Assembly: GCF_001411555.2 (NCBI RefSeq)
Contig: NC_049916.1
Location: 2,914,001-2,978,000, forward strand
Origin: Juglans regia
Lineage: Eukaryota > Streptophyta > Magnoliopsida > Fagales > Juglandaceae
Reading direction: 5' to 3'
DNA: 64,000 bases
Shown: one piece after another, positions 11,839-27,000 of the stretch
Numbering within the stretch: the first letter of the stretch is position 1
Layout: each line of letters starts with the position of its first letter
Notes under the pieces: model-generated
What the model saw: only the letters and a program-made list of their open reading frames with translations
What the model was told of the DNA's origin: nothing
Databases searched by the model: none
Made by a program: the position numbers and the translations under genes

Positions 11839-12036
11839 ACCCCACCCTCTCTCTCCGTCTCTCTCTAAACTAAATCCTCTAGAATCTCTGTCTCTCCCCC
11901 CACTCTCTTTCTAGAATCTTTCTCTATCCTAGGGTTTTCGTTTCGGGGGTCTTGGTTCGTTTTCGCTGCGTAAAGTCCCTAGGGTTTATTGGCGAGCGAG
12001 TGAAGTGTCTGTGTTGTTTGGTTTTGCTAAGGGGCG

Positions 12037-15000
12037 ATGGCTGCCGAGAAGCTTAGGGATTTGAGCCAGCCGATCGATGTGGCCTTGCTCGATGCCACCG
12101 TGGCGGCCTTCTACGGCACCGGATCTAAAGAAGAGGTGAGAGATTTGTTATTCCTTTCCCGCTTAGCTTTCTGTTTGGTTTCAGAGAAATTAAACTGAAG
12201 TTTAGACTTAGGGTTTAACCCACTTTAGCGACCAAGTTAGAGTTTACTTCAAAGAAGCTACGCGACTACCTACCTTTATACAGTCGCTCCTCTCTCTCTC
12301 TCTCACACGCGCTCGCGCGCGCGCGCACACACACACTACTACCTGCTTGGCTTCCCGGAATGTGGGAACGTGGAGGGAGTAAAATTAAGACTTTTATATT
12401 TTTAGGGTTTAATGCCTTCGAACTTTTAGTCGTGGTGGGTTTTTTTTATACGTGTATTCAGTGTTTATTTTCGGTTAGTTTTCTCGGGTGACAAATTGGG
12501 GCTTTAGGTCAGTGAGGCATTATGATCTGGGCTTCTTTTGTTCAATTTCCACGAATACAGGATTATCCTTGGGGATTTATTATTTTTCCGTCTTTAACCT
12601 TGTGTTGGTTCCTGATTGACAAAAGTGAAGCGATAAGTTTACTCGAAAGTCATTTACTTTTAACATAAATATAGCATCTTGACCTCAGTTCCACCGTCCA
12701 CAAGTCACATTTTCTTCCGTTGCAATTATTGTAAACGATCACTTGCTTAAATCTGACTGTTATTTCTTGCAATTATTTCGGCGGATCACCTTCTTCTTCA
12801 TTGTGATGTGTTGAGGGCTCTGTGGGATGAGGTCTTTGTCAAGCTTGGCATTTCTTGGGTGATGGCCAAGAGTGTGGGGAATCTTTTGGCTGTTGGAGAG
12901 GGATTCAAGGAAATCTTCAAATAGCGGCTGTTTGGAACATGATTCCTCTATCTTATGTGGTGTATTTGGAATGAGAGGAGTGGTTGGCATTGCTGTTTCG
13001 ACAATAGAGAATGCTCGGTGAATGGATTAGGGCTTTCTTTTTTCATACTTTTTTGCTTTGGGCTTCGGTTATTGTAATGGATGGGTTTAGTTCCAATGAC
13101 TTTCGTTTTTTTGTCAGCTCTAGTTTGTAATTAGGTGTTTTCTCTTGTATGCTTCCTGTACTTGGGCTATGCCTAATTATGTGGTTTTAATAAATTTCTT
13201 ACTTATAAAAAAAAAAAAAAATCCCGACTGTTATTTTTGCTTGCACGCTTGTCTTTAACCTGGCTGCGTTTATGTTGGTGATGCAGAGGACAGCAGCAGA
13301 CCAGATTTTGCGGGATTTGCAAAACAATCCGGATATGTGGCTCCAAGTTATGCACATCCTTCAAAATACAAAGAACCTCAACTCCAAGTTCTTTGCCTTG
13401 CAGGTTGGGTGCCTTTTTGCATAACAACCTCTACTAGAAGTTGATATTGGTTATAGCAGCTCCTGTGATATGAGAAAGTGGTTTTCATTCACCGTTTATA
13501 AGAGTAAAGACAATCCTTTTTAATTCATCAAATTTGCTTTTGAATTTTTACAATCACAAACAGTATTATTGTTGAACAAGGGCATTAAATGGAGTACCCA
13601 TTCTGTGGTTGGGAATAAATTTATTTTATCTACCAACATGGTTCACTGAGCGAAGTTGTCTTTTGGAATCCATAAATGATGTTTTATAATATCCACAACC
13701 CTGGCCAATACAAAATCATCAAGATAGTTACATGTTTGGATTGTTTAGCCATGAATGCCTCTTCTGAAAAGGCCTGCATAGACTTCTGAAAAACTTATCA
13801 TGGTAGATAAATTGAGTACCTGTTTAATTCTAGCGTCAGTAGTATACAAGGATGGTAGCTGTATGTGCACTTTTCTGTACATATAGAGCTATGTCTTTAT
13901 AGAAAATGGTACTTATAGGTGGAGTGAGTTCTCTTCCTGTGCATGCCAAGCCAAATATTCTTCATGTGAAAGTGTTGGAAGTGAATAAACCTCTTGATTC
14001 AAGAATAATCTAAATATGGTCATCCTTGCCCTTGACTTGCGAGATTGTGTGGGTGGGTTAGCACTCCTTTTTGTCTCTGTGCCCAAAACAGAGTTGGTAT
14101 CATCAAACAAACTTTTGTGGTAATCAATTAACACCTATGCTTTTTGCAATGTGAATCATCTTATTTAGATTTTAAAAATGAAAAACTTTTGTGGTTATCA
14201 AGGAGCTTCTTGCACTGTTTATACGGATGGAATTTATATCATTTTCCCTGCTTACTTAGACTGATAAGATGGTCTTCTTTCAAAACTGAACATTATCTTG
14301 TTCAAACGTTGGTTGGCATGCTGCTTGGTGCTATGTTATACTTGAATTTGTGCAAAGATGGGGTGCTGTGAGAACTTTCGTTTTGAGCAATTGATTGATG
14401 CTAGTTTTCTTTTGGAAAATCAAATGCGGTTGACTCTTGCGAGTGGAAAGATACTTTGATGCATAATTAATTGATTGATTGATATTGGTTTAAACAGACA
14501 TTTATTTCAGTTGCATAATTTTAATTTTTTAGAAGAAACAAGCTTCTTCTTTTTATTTATTTTGTTTGAATGGGCTGAGTAGGGGTGCCTTTTCCCTGGT
14601 GAGAGGATAATCGTGATTGGGTTAGTTTACTGCTTTGGAACATGGGTGTGGGTCTTTTGTCGAAATGTAATGCCCCTTTATTTTTCTTATTTTTGTATTT
14701 TATTCCCATAATTGAACCTTAAACTGAGGAATGTACTATGTATATGTTTTCGGTACATGATTCATGAAAAAAAGTGGTGTGTATGGTATTTTTATTGATT
14801 GGCCATTTCATGTAGGCTGGAGGTAGATATCAAACTGCTATGATTTTGTAGTATCTGTGAATTTCCTTTCATAATATATATCGATAAGACAGACAGTTGA
14901 ACCCATTTTTTTGATGCAAATGTGCTTATATTTATCAATGTTGGAATTGGGTTCAAGCTTTCCCCAGCCCTGTATCACTTGACAACTAATGCATATGGAG

Positions 15001-18000
15001 TGTGGTTTGTTATTTTTACTTTTGTAGAACTCAGAATTCCAAGTTCCCTATCTGTTGAATTGTACAGCTTATGAGAGCATATATGTGATGTGGCCAATTG
15101 TCCTTGGACCAAATGGCATCTCCCCTCTCAATTAAGGGCTTGAGGATGAGACCATGGGGGGTCTATCATGTGAATGTGCGTGAGCCGTATTTACATGTCC
15201 AAGAAAATTAGAGCATTTATTTGACAGGTCAAGCTGTATGCAAATTTCACTGACATGGAAGTTTTTTGCAAGATAGAAATTTTCCTATAGGTTTGCCAGT
15301 TGTGTGCATGCGAATTTCAAATTGTTTACGTATGTAACTGAAGTGGCATAGACTCTTGCATTAAGCCAAAAATATAAAAAATGTTCCATAGACCTTGTGA
15401 TTGGACTTTAAAAGACAGTTTAAATGTTCAAAATGCTTGCCTTGGATGCAAGGTTATTCTTCTTCCCTTGGTCAAATGCCTTCTGACACATTCAGACTGT
15501 ACTTGCAAGCTTGGGCACATGGGGCAAAATGATCTCTTAGAAATGCCTCTATTGGGCCCATACAGGCTTAATTGTTCATGTTGATGATTTAGGAGCAGTT
15601 CCCACTTTTCATATTAAGGTCATTAAAGTAGACTCTTGCTACTATTGTATGTTTTAGTTTGATGCATGTGCCTTCAACTGGCTAAATTATGTTGTGCATT
15701 TATGTTTTTAAAACTATGGGCCTTTTAAAAAAAAATTATATTGAAAATAAGGTGTTCTGGATGCTTGACTGGGTCTATTTTTCTTTTGCTTTGACACTTT
15801 GAATGATAATTTTGGATGCTGATCTTTATTTGTTTTGGGCTTCCATCGTAGGTCCTTGAAGGTGTTATAAAGTATCGGTGGAATGCATTGCCCGTTGAAC
15901 AGCGGGATGGAATGAAAAATTACATTTCTGAAGTTATTGTGCAGGTATAACTTATGTAATGATGTTTTTAGAAGGGTAGTTTAGTTGGCATTATAGCTTT
16001 TGCTGGTATTCGATTGTTTAATTACTACATATTCTATTACCTTTGTTTGTTGTTTTTGGTATAGCTCTCAAGTAATGAGGCATCTTTTCGACTGGAAAGG
16101 CTGTATGTCAACAAACTCAACATTATATTGGTTCAGGTAAAACCTGTTTTATCTTGTCAACATAATGTTGGAAGGAGTTGATTACTGTTGTCTTTGATGT
16201 TTCTTTTTTGTAGTATTGTGGATGAGGTTTCATGACTAGCAAGGGATGCTTATGGATTTCTATTTCTTTTTCTGGGTTTTGTCTGATGGGACTTGTTTTG
16301 CAAGTTTGTATCTGAAGCTGAACAATACTGACTGCAGCTCCCATGCTGTTACCTTCTAATTGAGTTGTAGATGTTTTTCTTGAATTATAACTTTGCCTTT
16401 TACAAATGTTTTCTTTAATTAGTTTACTTATGTAAAAAAAACTTTCTTTCTAATTAGTTGTAGTTTTTTTATTTGAAAAAAAATTGGGCATGGTTTATGT
16501 TCTTTTAACAGGGTGTACTCAATATACAGATATTAAAGCATGAATGGCCGGTCAGATGGCGAAGCTTTATTCCTGATCTTGTTGCTGCGGCTAAAACTAG
16601 TGAAACAATTTGTGAGAATTGCATGACTATATTGAAAGTAAGTCTATTGTTCTATACTACTCATTTAGTTTGTGTTTGGAATATGTAGGTAACATAGTAT
16701 GTTGCTTTTCAGCTTCTAAGCGAAGAAGTTTTTGATTTCTCAAGGGGGGAGATGACTCAACAGAAGATCAAGGATCTTAAACAGTCATTGAACAGGTAAT
16801 GGTTAGAGTTTGACTTCATGTTATTATTTGCTACTTGGTGGTTGTTTCACAGGGTTCCTCTCTGTCCTGCATCTTCCTGTATAAGATGTGCTAGATAGCT
16901 TAAGTGCGTCATAAAACAATCTTTACTGGGAAGATTGTAAGAAGAGTAGTTTAAAAAATTATAAAGATTATTTTGCCACAAAGGCTAGTGCACCGTAAAG
17001 GAAATCCAAATACTATACTTTGGTGGCTTGACCTTGCTACCGACCACAAAAGTTTTCTTTTGAATGGCAAATAGAATTTTATTGAGAATAAGAATAGGCA
17101 AGAGCCCAAGTACATGGGCCATATGCAAGAGCATCACCTATGCATGGTAATCTGAAACAAAAGTGGAATTGATATGCTCTCAAAGTCCCTAAGAGTAATA
17201 AACCATAAAAAAGTCCCCAAGTAATTAAAATTTGATGCTAAATGTTACCATACAATTTAAAGATACAATTTTCTTTTTACCTATATAAAAAAACAATTTA
17301 AAGATACAATTGAGAACATCACATCACTATTTCTGGCATCATGAATTTGTAGGATAATTTTTCCTTATATGGCATCAGAAGTTTGTAGGGTAATTTTCCT
17401 TTCTAATTTTTTGTTTGTTTTTATAACTTATAAAACTTTATGAAACTACTTGAGATGGATCCGAGATTCCAAGTAGACATGGTTTATGCAGAGTCACCCA
17501 TCTAGAAGTTGAAAAAGATACAAGGAAAATAACAAGAAGTTAGTCCATTAAAGTCTATAAAGGCTGTCCCAAATTAAAAAGTAAAGTTTTGAGCTCCTCG
17601 ATCATCTGTTCACAATCCTCAATATTCCTGTTGTTCCTTTTTTTGTAAATACACCATACCAGACAAGTAGGAACCATCTTCTGCGTTGCTACAATTTGTT
17701 GGTTTTTTTTAACCTTTCCCAAGAATAAAAAAGGTCCACTATTTATCAAAAAAAAAAAAAAAGAATAAAAAAGGTCCACTACTTTTCTGGTCATGACCCA
17801 AGCCAAATCAAGCTGACTGAATAAGCCAATCCACTAAGCACTAGTCGTCTCACAATGGAGTAAGATGGGTTCACCTCCTCGGCCCAAACTAGTGTAATAC
17901 GGCTGATTAAAGAATGCAGTGATGGCATCTACTTCCCAGTCTACAGTAGCTTTGATAAAGCTTACATTCCAGTGCGGGACATCTGTTTAATACCATATGA

Positions 18001-21000
18001 AGATGATTTACTTTCTTTTAAATCGGCTTAATACTGCATGAAGATGATTTTTAATGAAAGCGTCATTTAGGGGGCTTGGCCATCCTTCTTTGTGATTTAT
18101 ATGATACCATTAGACTTGCAGCTCACTAGATGAGAATCTCTTTCTAACACCTATGCTTTGGTTGTTTACAGCGAGTTTCAACTTATTCATGAGTTATGCT
18201 TGTATGTACTATCAGCATCTCAAAGAGCTGAGCTTATACGTGCTACATTGGCCACATTGCATGCTTTTCTTTCGTGGATTCCCTTGGGTTATATTTTTGA
18301 GTCTCCATTGGTATGTACAATTTCTAGCCTTGTTGACGCTTCCCCATATAAGAAATTAGATTTGTACTTACATTTTTTACACTATTTGTATTAGCTTGAG
18401 ACTCTCCTAAAACTTTTTCCTGTGCCATCATATCGGAATCTTACCCTTCAATGTTTAACAGAGGTACGCCATTCTTCCATTGTATTAAATGTTACTTTTA
18501 AGATTACATTGTTGAGTGCTTTTGATGAATAAAAATTTGTTTACCGATAAAAAAAAAAGATTAAATTGTTGAGTGATTACTGTTTTTTTGGTTTTTGCAG
18601 GTTGCAGCCCTTAATTTTGGGGACTTTTACAATGTGCAGTATGTTAAGATGTACAATATATTCATGGTGCAATTACAGGTTTCAGAGCATAACCACTCAG
18701 ATTTTATTTGCAATTGAATTTTTTTCTGTTGGAGCTTTGTAGATATATTTTTATGATTATCAGCCGTTAGGTTACTTATAACACAAAATAAGTTTAAATA
18801 ATGAACATTTTGCCGTGGGGGTCCCCCCAGACTGCTTGGATCCCAGGAGTGAATAGAAAGTTGATTATCACTCGTCAGATTGTGCTACCTAGCGGCCAAA
18901 GGACTGATTTGGGATGAGCTTGAGGACTTAGGCGTGCTGCCTTGGGTTCGATTAGTCAATAGGACTACCCCTGGATTACCTAATATACAGTTATGGCGGG
19001 TGGGGGGTTGTGTATCTGGGTTTTCTCCCTAGTAGTGGGTCCAAAGGGCTTTGGCTTGGTGTGGTTCTGCGTCATAGAAAGAGAGATATTCTTAAGATTT
19101 AGAAAACAAATTGTTTGAGCTTGTAGATATATTCTTAAGATTATTCCTAATCATTTCACTCTTCCAAGTTTTTAATTTTTAATTTCACTTAATTAGCCTT
19201 TTGTTTTCTTGGGATTTTTGTGATGTTACAGGCCATTCTCCCCCCTGCAACAAACATCCCTGAAGCTTATGCACATGGATCTAGTGAGGAACAAGTGAGT
19301 GTTTCAAACACTTGTTAGGACTAAAGGCCTAATGCTTTGTTGTGCTTATAACTGAGTTTGTCTTTTTGTTGTTACTTCAGGCATTTATTCAGAACTTGGC
19401 ACTGTTTTTCACCTCTTTCTACAAGGCAAGTGTCTTCCCTAGTCACCGGGAATAATACCATACAATGATTAAACTGGATAGATGTGTGATGGTAATTTGA
19501 AAAATCAATGGTGATAATGGACATAGTTCGTTTTGGGTACCTTTGCAGTTCTTCCCTTATGGTTGGGATGAGGCAATCATGAATGACTGACATTTATTAC
19601 TGTGGATGAGGCAGTCATGAATGACTGACATTTATGGTTGGGAGAGGCATAGGGCCACACACAACCACCTTTACTTATAAAAAAAAAAAATCATATAGTT
19701 TCCGATAGAACTGGTTTCAATGGGCTCGACTTTCATGATTTTCTTGTATCTTTTTATAGTTCTTGACTAGATCTCTTGTATGTGTCGTGTTCTTGGGCTA
19801 TGCTTATTTTCATTTTTATTAATGAAATTTCTTTTACCTATGAAGAAAGGAATTGATTTCAACTGTCAACTATAACTTTTTTTTGATAATTGTGTGCTTG
19901 TATGTATTTAAATGCTAGTGTTAATTACTTTTATAAGGGTCATTTTTTTGGGTGCGTTTCATTTCATCTCGTTTTAGATAACCTGATTCTGGTATCATAT
20001 TGTGATGAACCTGTAGGCTGTAACTTATCAAAAAAATACCTGTAGGCTGTAACTATACCTGGACTTCAACTGCTTATATGATTGAGTTATCAGCCTATTC
20101 TAATGATTCTTTTGTTAAAAATTTTCTAGTTAGATTGATAACATTGGTGTGTCGCATGAGGTCTGCCTTTTCTCATACAAATTGCACCTAGAGCCTTTGA
20201 TAAGTATGTTGCTTACAACCTCTATGCAGTTTCATATTCGAGTGCTGGAAGCCACTCAAGAGAATATAGCTGCCTTGCTAATGGGTCTTGAGTATCTTAT
20301 CAACATCTCATATGTGGATGACACAGAGGTTTTTAAGGCATGTTTCTCTCTCTCTCTCTCTCTCTCTCTCCCCCCTCCCTCTAATAAACAAAATCAGACA
20401 TGTATATCCGTACGCACACTGAATTTCCAAAGTTATAACATCCTTTCTACTTCACTGTATGGTTTGATCAGGTTTGCTTGGACTACTGGAACTCCTTGGT
20501 TTTGGAATTGTTTGAGGCACACCATAATCTTGCTGAGAATCCTGCAGTTGTTGCTGCAAATATGATGGGGCTGCAGGTATTTGTAGATATGTTGAGATGA
20601 ATTTTGCCACTTTGGCATCTGAGGTTCTGCTTCTAAATTTGGGAGAACTTCTTTCTTGATCCTAATTGAAGTTCACCTTTTAATGTGTTTCACCAGCATT
20701 TCAGGAATGGATTGCCATTTTGGAAGTGATGCAAACATTAGTAGATGTTTTCTTCTCTATCCCAATTGTAATTACTAGTGGATGTGTCATCCATAGTGTA
20801 TAATTCTGCCTTGTTAAACTTCAAATTTATAAGCCATTGGATTTGTATTCTAGGTACCTACTCAAAATAGTTTCAATTTCTTAGTGCTCGTTTGGGGAGT
20901 GAGATGATATTAGAATTTTGTAAATAGTAGTGAGATAGTTGTAAATGGTAGTGAGATAGCTTGAGTTGAGTATTTTTTGGGTTTTGGGAAATGACAGAAA

Positions 21001-24000
21001 AGTTAAATAAAAAATATTATGAAGCTAAAATATTGTTAGAATATAGTTTTATAATATTATTTTTGTTTGGGGATTTGAAAATTTTGAATTGTTTTTTATT
21101 TTTTGTTTGAAAGTTTGGGAAAGTTGTAATGATTAGTTTGAAAAAGTTTTTTTTTTTATAAGAAGTTTTATTGATCCACGTAAATAGGCAATGCCCGAGT
21201 ACACAAGAAATATACAAGAAATAAGCCTAATTACAAACTACCCGCTACGAAAAGTAGCATAAAAGTCATTAAAGCTCGCTCCATTCCATACTATGGATGA
21301 AGCCCAAAGCAACAATGTGTGATAGAAGAAGGCCCTAAAACCATCCGGGGAACGTTCCCTATTTTCAAAACATTGACCATTTCTTTCGATCCATGTACAC
21401 CACTTTTCCATGTACACCACATTGAAAAAGTTGTAATGATTAGTTTGAAAATGTTTGTATTTGAATTATGTTTGGGAAGGAGATGAGATGAGATTAGATG
21501 AGATGAGATGAATTTTGAGATGAGATCTATTTCCAAACAAGCCCTTTGCTTCAGTGTGGCTACAAAATAATTCTTGCATGAAAAAAAGAGAGGACATTGA
21601 ATTTCTTTTGTAGTTGGTTTTTTTGCTTTGCACTACATTCGTTGTTGCAGTTTTTATCTGCTTGTGATTTCAATTTACCCATATGCTACGAACAACTGCA
21701 TGCATGTTTGTGCCTATGAACTTTTTTACTATTTATTTATTTCTCTCTTTGATTTGTTAGTTTATATTGAACTTGAATATTATGTTATCTTGTATCTTTG
21801 TAATAAATTGAGCAGATGCCATTGCTCCCTGGTATGGTTGATGGCCTTGGTCCACAACTTCTGCAGAGGCGGCAGTTATATGCTGGTCCAATGTCTAAGC
21901 TGAGAATGCTTATGATCTGTCGAATGGCTAAGCCTGAGGAGGTTCTCATAGTTGAAGATGAAAATGGGAATATTGTTCGTGAAACCATGAAGGACAATGA
22001 TGTTCTTGTTCAATATAAGGTAACAAACCTGTTTTTGGTGATGAATGTAACATTAATTTCTGGGCTATAAAATATGTGGGGTTTTTTTTTTTTTTTTTTA
22101 ATTCGAGTTCCATGTATCAGAATTGCCTGGTTGCAGGGCCATCCTTCCCCATCCTCCTTAAAAGAATTAAAATTAAAATTAATATACATTATTGTTATGA
22201 TTCCCTTTGGATGAATGGCATCTTTGTTCTTATGTGAGGTGCATTTAGCAGGATGTGGAGAATAGTTTCTATGTACTACCCATGAACCTGTTGATATTTT
22301 TTAACACAACCACTTTGACTTCTTGGAATGCTAACTAATTATGGGATTTGCCTATTTGTTATTGGTTGGCTTCTGTGAGGTAGCATTTAAACTCAAGATA
22401 GGCTTCGTTCTTTTATGCTTAATGCGGAGTTTTTGGAAGAAGCACCACACCTGCAACTTTGAAGATTGTGAGAGAATGTTACTGGAGTTAAAAATTTCTA
22501 TGCTTAAGTCTCTGCATAAGTGGACTACATTACATAACAATACCCCCTTTGCGATAGGCATTTTCTCTTGTATACACCATGTACTTGGCTACGCCTATTA
22601 ATATTAATAAATTTTAACTTGTAAAAAATGCCCCCCTTTCATCTTTTGTATATTTTACTTGTGCTTGATCTCTCTGTCACTTAAACTAGGCGTTCGCCTA
22701 AGTATATACCCCTAGTGCTTTTTAATAAAATGTTGTATCCATACTTATAAAAAGAAGATTTCTTTCTCTTTATAAGATTCTATGGTTAATGAAAGTTCAC
22801 TGGTGCAGATCATGAGGGAGACACTTATATATTTGTCACATCTTGACCATGAGGACACTGAAAAACAGGTAAAGTATCAGTTTGGCAGATGTTCGTTCTG
22901 TGTTTATCTGAACAATAATTGAAATATACTGTGATGCTCTGTCCTCCTCAAGATACTTTTTGACACATCTATACTATGGTTGTACTGATAATGAAGCTGT
23001 GTGCTTAAAAATGCTGGTTTGTTTTACTTTTGGTTTCTATGCTTAGCATGAACTAAAAAAAGGAAGCATGAACCATGTTCAAGCTTGTTTGGTTTGTCAT
23101 TGTTGAATAGATATCTGTTTGCGATCTGTAGTCTTAAAAATGATAGATGGACCATAAACTGGGTGCATCAGGTTTTATAACTGTGTAAAAGTTTTTTTTC
23201 TTCCATCTATCTGGCACACAAGATAGAAAAATACCCTTGGTCTACTGGTTGAGATGTGCCCCAATAAACTTGTATACATTTGACCATGAATCACCTCCTA
23301 TATGATATTCTAAAGTTTGTGATTCTGTCTTTCTGCTGTTTACACAGATGTTGAAAAAATTAAGTAAACAACTAAGTGGCGAGGATTGGACATGGAACAA
23401 CTTGAACACATTATGCTGGGCAATAGGATCTATCTCTGGCTCCATGATGGAAGATCAGGTATATTTAACTTCGTATTCCAAGACAAGAACAGAGTTGCCC
23501 TGACTATTTTTATGATTTCTGATAGATCAGAGGTTGGGGAGTATTGGAGTGATGATGTGGCTTTTTATGAACTTTTACTGACTCCTCTCTTCCTAAATAT
23601 ACGAGTCCCTGTGTCGTATCTTTGTGTGCGATCAAATTTCAAACGGTAATGAAATGGGGTAGTTATACCTTCAAGTACAACAGTTATGGTTGTACATGGT
23701 AGGATGCTTACCTGGGGTGGTGGAACAATACATGAATGCATTTATATAAATTCATATAAATCAAACTTTCATAATTGTAGCCTGTGCGCTAATTTATTTT
23801 TTTTGACATATCAGGAATGCTTTAAGTTTCTTTCAGAAGTAGGAGAAGGAAAATGTAGAAATGTTGGGATTGCCAAAATTTGTGTTGTGTTGTGTTGGAA
23901 CAAATATGTACCATGTTTTGTGATCCTTGACCTGGTTCAGTTGGCTAATAATTTATTATCTTCATCATGATCATTACATTTACGTGGCTTATCTTTTTTG

Positions 24001-27000
24001 TCAACCCTGTCATTGGATTATGCGTACTCAATTCCATTATGCATTGGGTTTATCATTGATCAGCATCTTGGAACTTTCAAGCCATAGTCGTACTTATATA
24101 AAATTCTTTTTTCAACCCATAATCGCATACTATTTTTCCAAGAATAGTATAAACGCGTGACACTTTATGGATGAGATTCTCCTAGTATATTTTGAAGAAG
24201 TTGTTTGACGAGTGGCATGAAGAGAGCATGGGGCCTTGTAATCTTACTTTGGGGTTGGCATATATAACAAATACGCTTGTTACGGGTCCAAGGTTTAACC
24301 AGTAAAAGACATGTTGTGTTTGCACGGTCTTTGGGGTTCCTCGTTATAAAAAAAAAACAATAAAGTTTTCACAGTACTAGAAGAACATTAATATAAACTT
24401 CCTAATTTTTCTAACACGTGTATCCATTTTGAAGATGAATTTATCCACTGCTTTGCTTCTACAATTGTTTGATTGGTGCTGCAATATGTCTTTAAATATC
24501 TTACCTTCATTTTTTGGCAGGAAAACAGATTCTTGGTGATGGTGATTCGTGATTTACTAAATTTATGTGAAATTACTAAAGGGAAAGATAATAAAGCTGT
24601 TATTGCAAGTAACATTATGTAAGTATCCCCAATGTCAAGGTTATGAAAAAAATATCCCTAATGTAAAAAGGTTATGGGGGCATGGCTACTGGCTCATACC
24701 TAGTCCTACATTTACCAATCGAGCATGCCACATTTTGGTGCTTCCACATTTTTAATAAAATATTCTAGGGAATAATTTCTTTAAAGCTTGTCATGGCCTT
24801 TGGTGCAATAGTACTCACGTGTATCTTGGGGGTGATATTCAAATGTCAAATCCTCCTCCCTGTTTTCTAGAAAAGAAGAAACTTCTTTATTACTTGCCTT
24901 TTTATTAGTTAATGGTACTGTGTCTGAGTACATCCACATGGTATGCTTGCCTCAATTGGAAATTGAGAAACCTAAGTTAACCTGATTGTAGGGATATTTT
25001 ATATATTGTTAATATAGCTATTTCCCTATTTCTCAAATTTGTAATTGTTGTTTTTTGGCAGGTATGTTGTTGGACAGTATCCAAGGTTTTTAAGAGCGCA
25101 TTGGAAATTCTTGAAAACTGTTGTGAACAAGTTGTTTGAGTTCATGCATGAGACTCACCCAGGAGTTCAGGTTAGATGCTATTGCACCTAATGATAGAAC
25201 TATGTTTTGTTAAACCTTTGTTGGTAAGTTATGTACTTGCTCAGTTGCTCAAAGTGCTCTGTAGAAGTCATAATATTAGGAAGTTTTATTTAATGCTTTA
25301 AGACTTGTTAAAAACTACTTCTTTTGTTCCAAAATAGATGTTTTGGTGCTAAATCAGTATGGTATTAATGAGAAGTATAAAGCCGAAAAACTACCGTAAT
25401 TCTCGATCAGAGGCAAGCCTGACTTTTAATAAGAATCTTGCTTACTTTTATGAAAAGGATGTGGGTACTGTTAAGCAATATCGAAGTAGTATGTTCTCAC
25501 TTTTGTCAAATGGACATCTATTTTGAACATCCTAAAATGGATAGTAAGACATTTAATTTAGTTGGCATTGAGGGATACTTTGTAAATGTCGCATCCCGAT
25601 TTTAAATTTAAACCTTGTAGAGTTTGTAGGCTGGTATTATGGATCATCAGTTCTTTTATATATGACAAACTTTTTTATAAGAATTTATTAAAAAGCGCAA
25701 AAGGTGCAACCCAAGTACATGGGGTATATGCGAAGTTAGATGCTTATCTACAAGGGAAAAAAGATGCCAGAAAGTCATTGAAGTCTAGAAGCTGTCCAAA
25801 GAACGAGATTTCTGATAAAATGGTTTTAGCTTATCCGGCTACCTTTTACCGTCCTTAGAATTTCTATAATTTATTTTGCTTCAAATACACCACATGAAGA
25901 AAGTAGGAACCATTTATCCGTGGCTTAAATTTTCCAATGCGCCGATTTTCCCCTAAATCGGCCATGCAAGCAAAGAATGCCTCTTTTAGTGGAGTTTTGC
26001 TCCTTTACTGATAAATAAAAAGTGGAGCTTTGCTCCTCCAAATGCGAAGGAGCTTTGCTCCTTCCACCCTGCCAATCTCCTTTCCATCTTTTGTATTCAC
26101 TCCGAAACATACTGGGTCTTAAGATAAGCTGCCAACGGGGAGACCAAGATATATTATGGGCAATGTAGCAGTCTGTTTTTAACTAATCAAAATGATATTT
26201 TTTTAAGCCAACTAATAAAAATGTTATTGAAAGGCACAAAAGTAGCAACTTTACAGCCAAGGTTGTCTATTATGCTATCCACGTCCTCTGCAAAGTTCAC
26301 CAGAACACATGCTTAGGATTTGCTTCATTAAACGATCAGTGTATAATCTGCAAATAGAAAGGGTGGGATTGGAAGCCCATCAGCATTACAATTTCCCCTC
26401 ATGTAACAACCCAAAGGAAAGCTTAACCCACATTTGGGCTTTTACCCCAAAAGGCTAGTCCATGTTACACTTGGATTCTTTTGGAATCATTTTAAACTGC
26501 AAGAATGGCACCCTTTCATACTAAATTTGGGGTATTACAACCTCCTCCTTAAATCCCGGACGTCCTCGTTAAGTCATACTGTTATAAGGTTTTTTTTTTT
26601 TTTTTTTGATTGGCACCGATTGTCTGGAGATAGTGTCCCGACTAATCCCGGGGGTGCACAGGCCCTCGGCAAGGAGTTTTCCGCAAGTGCTCCTCGGGTA
26701 ATTCAAGGGAAAAATCCCCCAAGCTCAAGGCCTTTATTGCTTGAGCCAACCCCTGAGGGTTTATAAGTGACACAGTTGAAGTCTCACGCTTGAATTGACT
26801 CATATCATTTGTAACCACCTTTCATTCACCTTATCCACAAAACCTTTTGAATGTAGGTGGATGCTTTTAGACTTAGAATATTGTTTGCCCCCTTATTTAC
26901 CACAATTTAACCTAATAAGAAAATGATTAAGACAAGTCTTGGTAGTCTCATCCAGCATACTTCTATTCATGTCCCAACTACAACCAATTACTGGAGATCC

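Noticed and set aside
16501..16530. Exon 5 of XPO1 starting at the first acceptor (16512)
   Set aside because: It would add GVLNIQ-like residues absent from the exportin family. The acceptor AATATACAG|ATATT at 16529 gives VQ-ILKHEW, as expected.
20326..20330. GT donor for XPO1 intron 12
   Set aside because: GAG|GTTTTT is a poor donor and would drop V-F-K from a conserved block. The GC donor ten bases downstream restores it.
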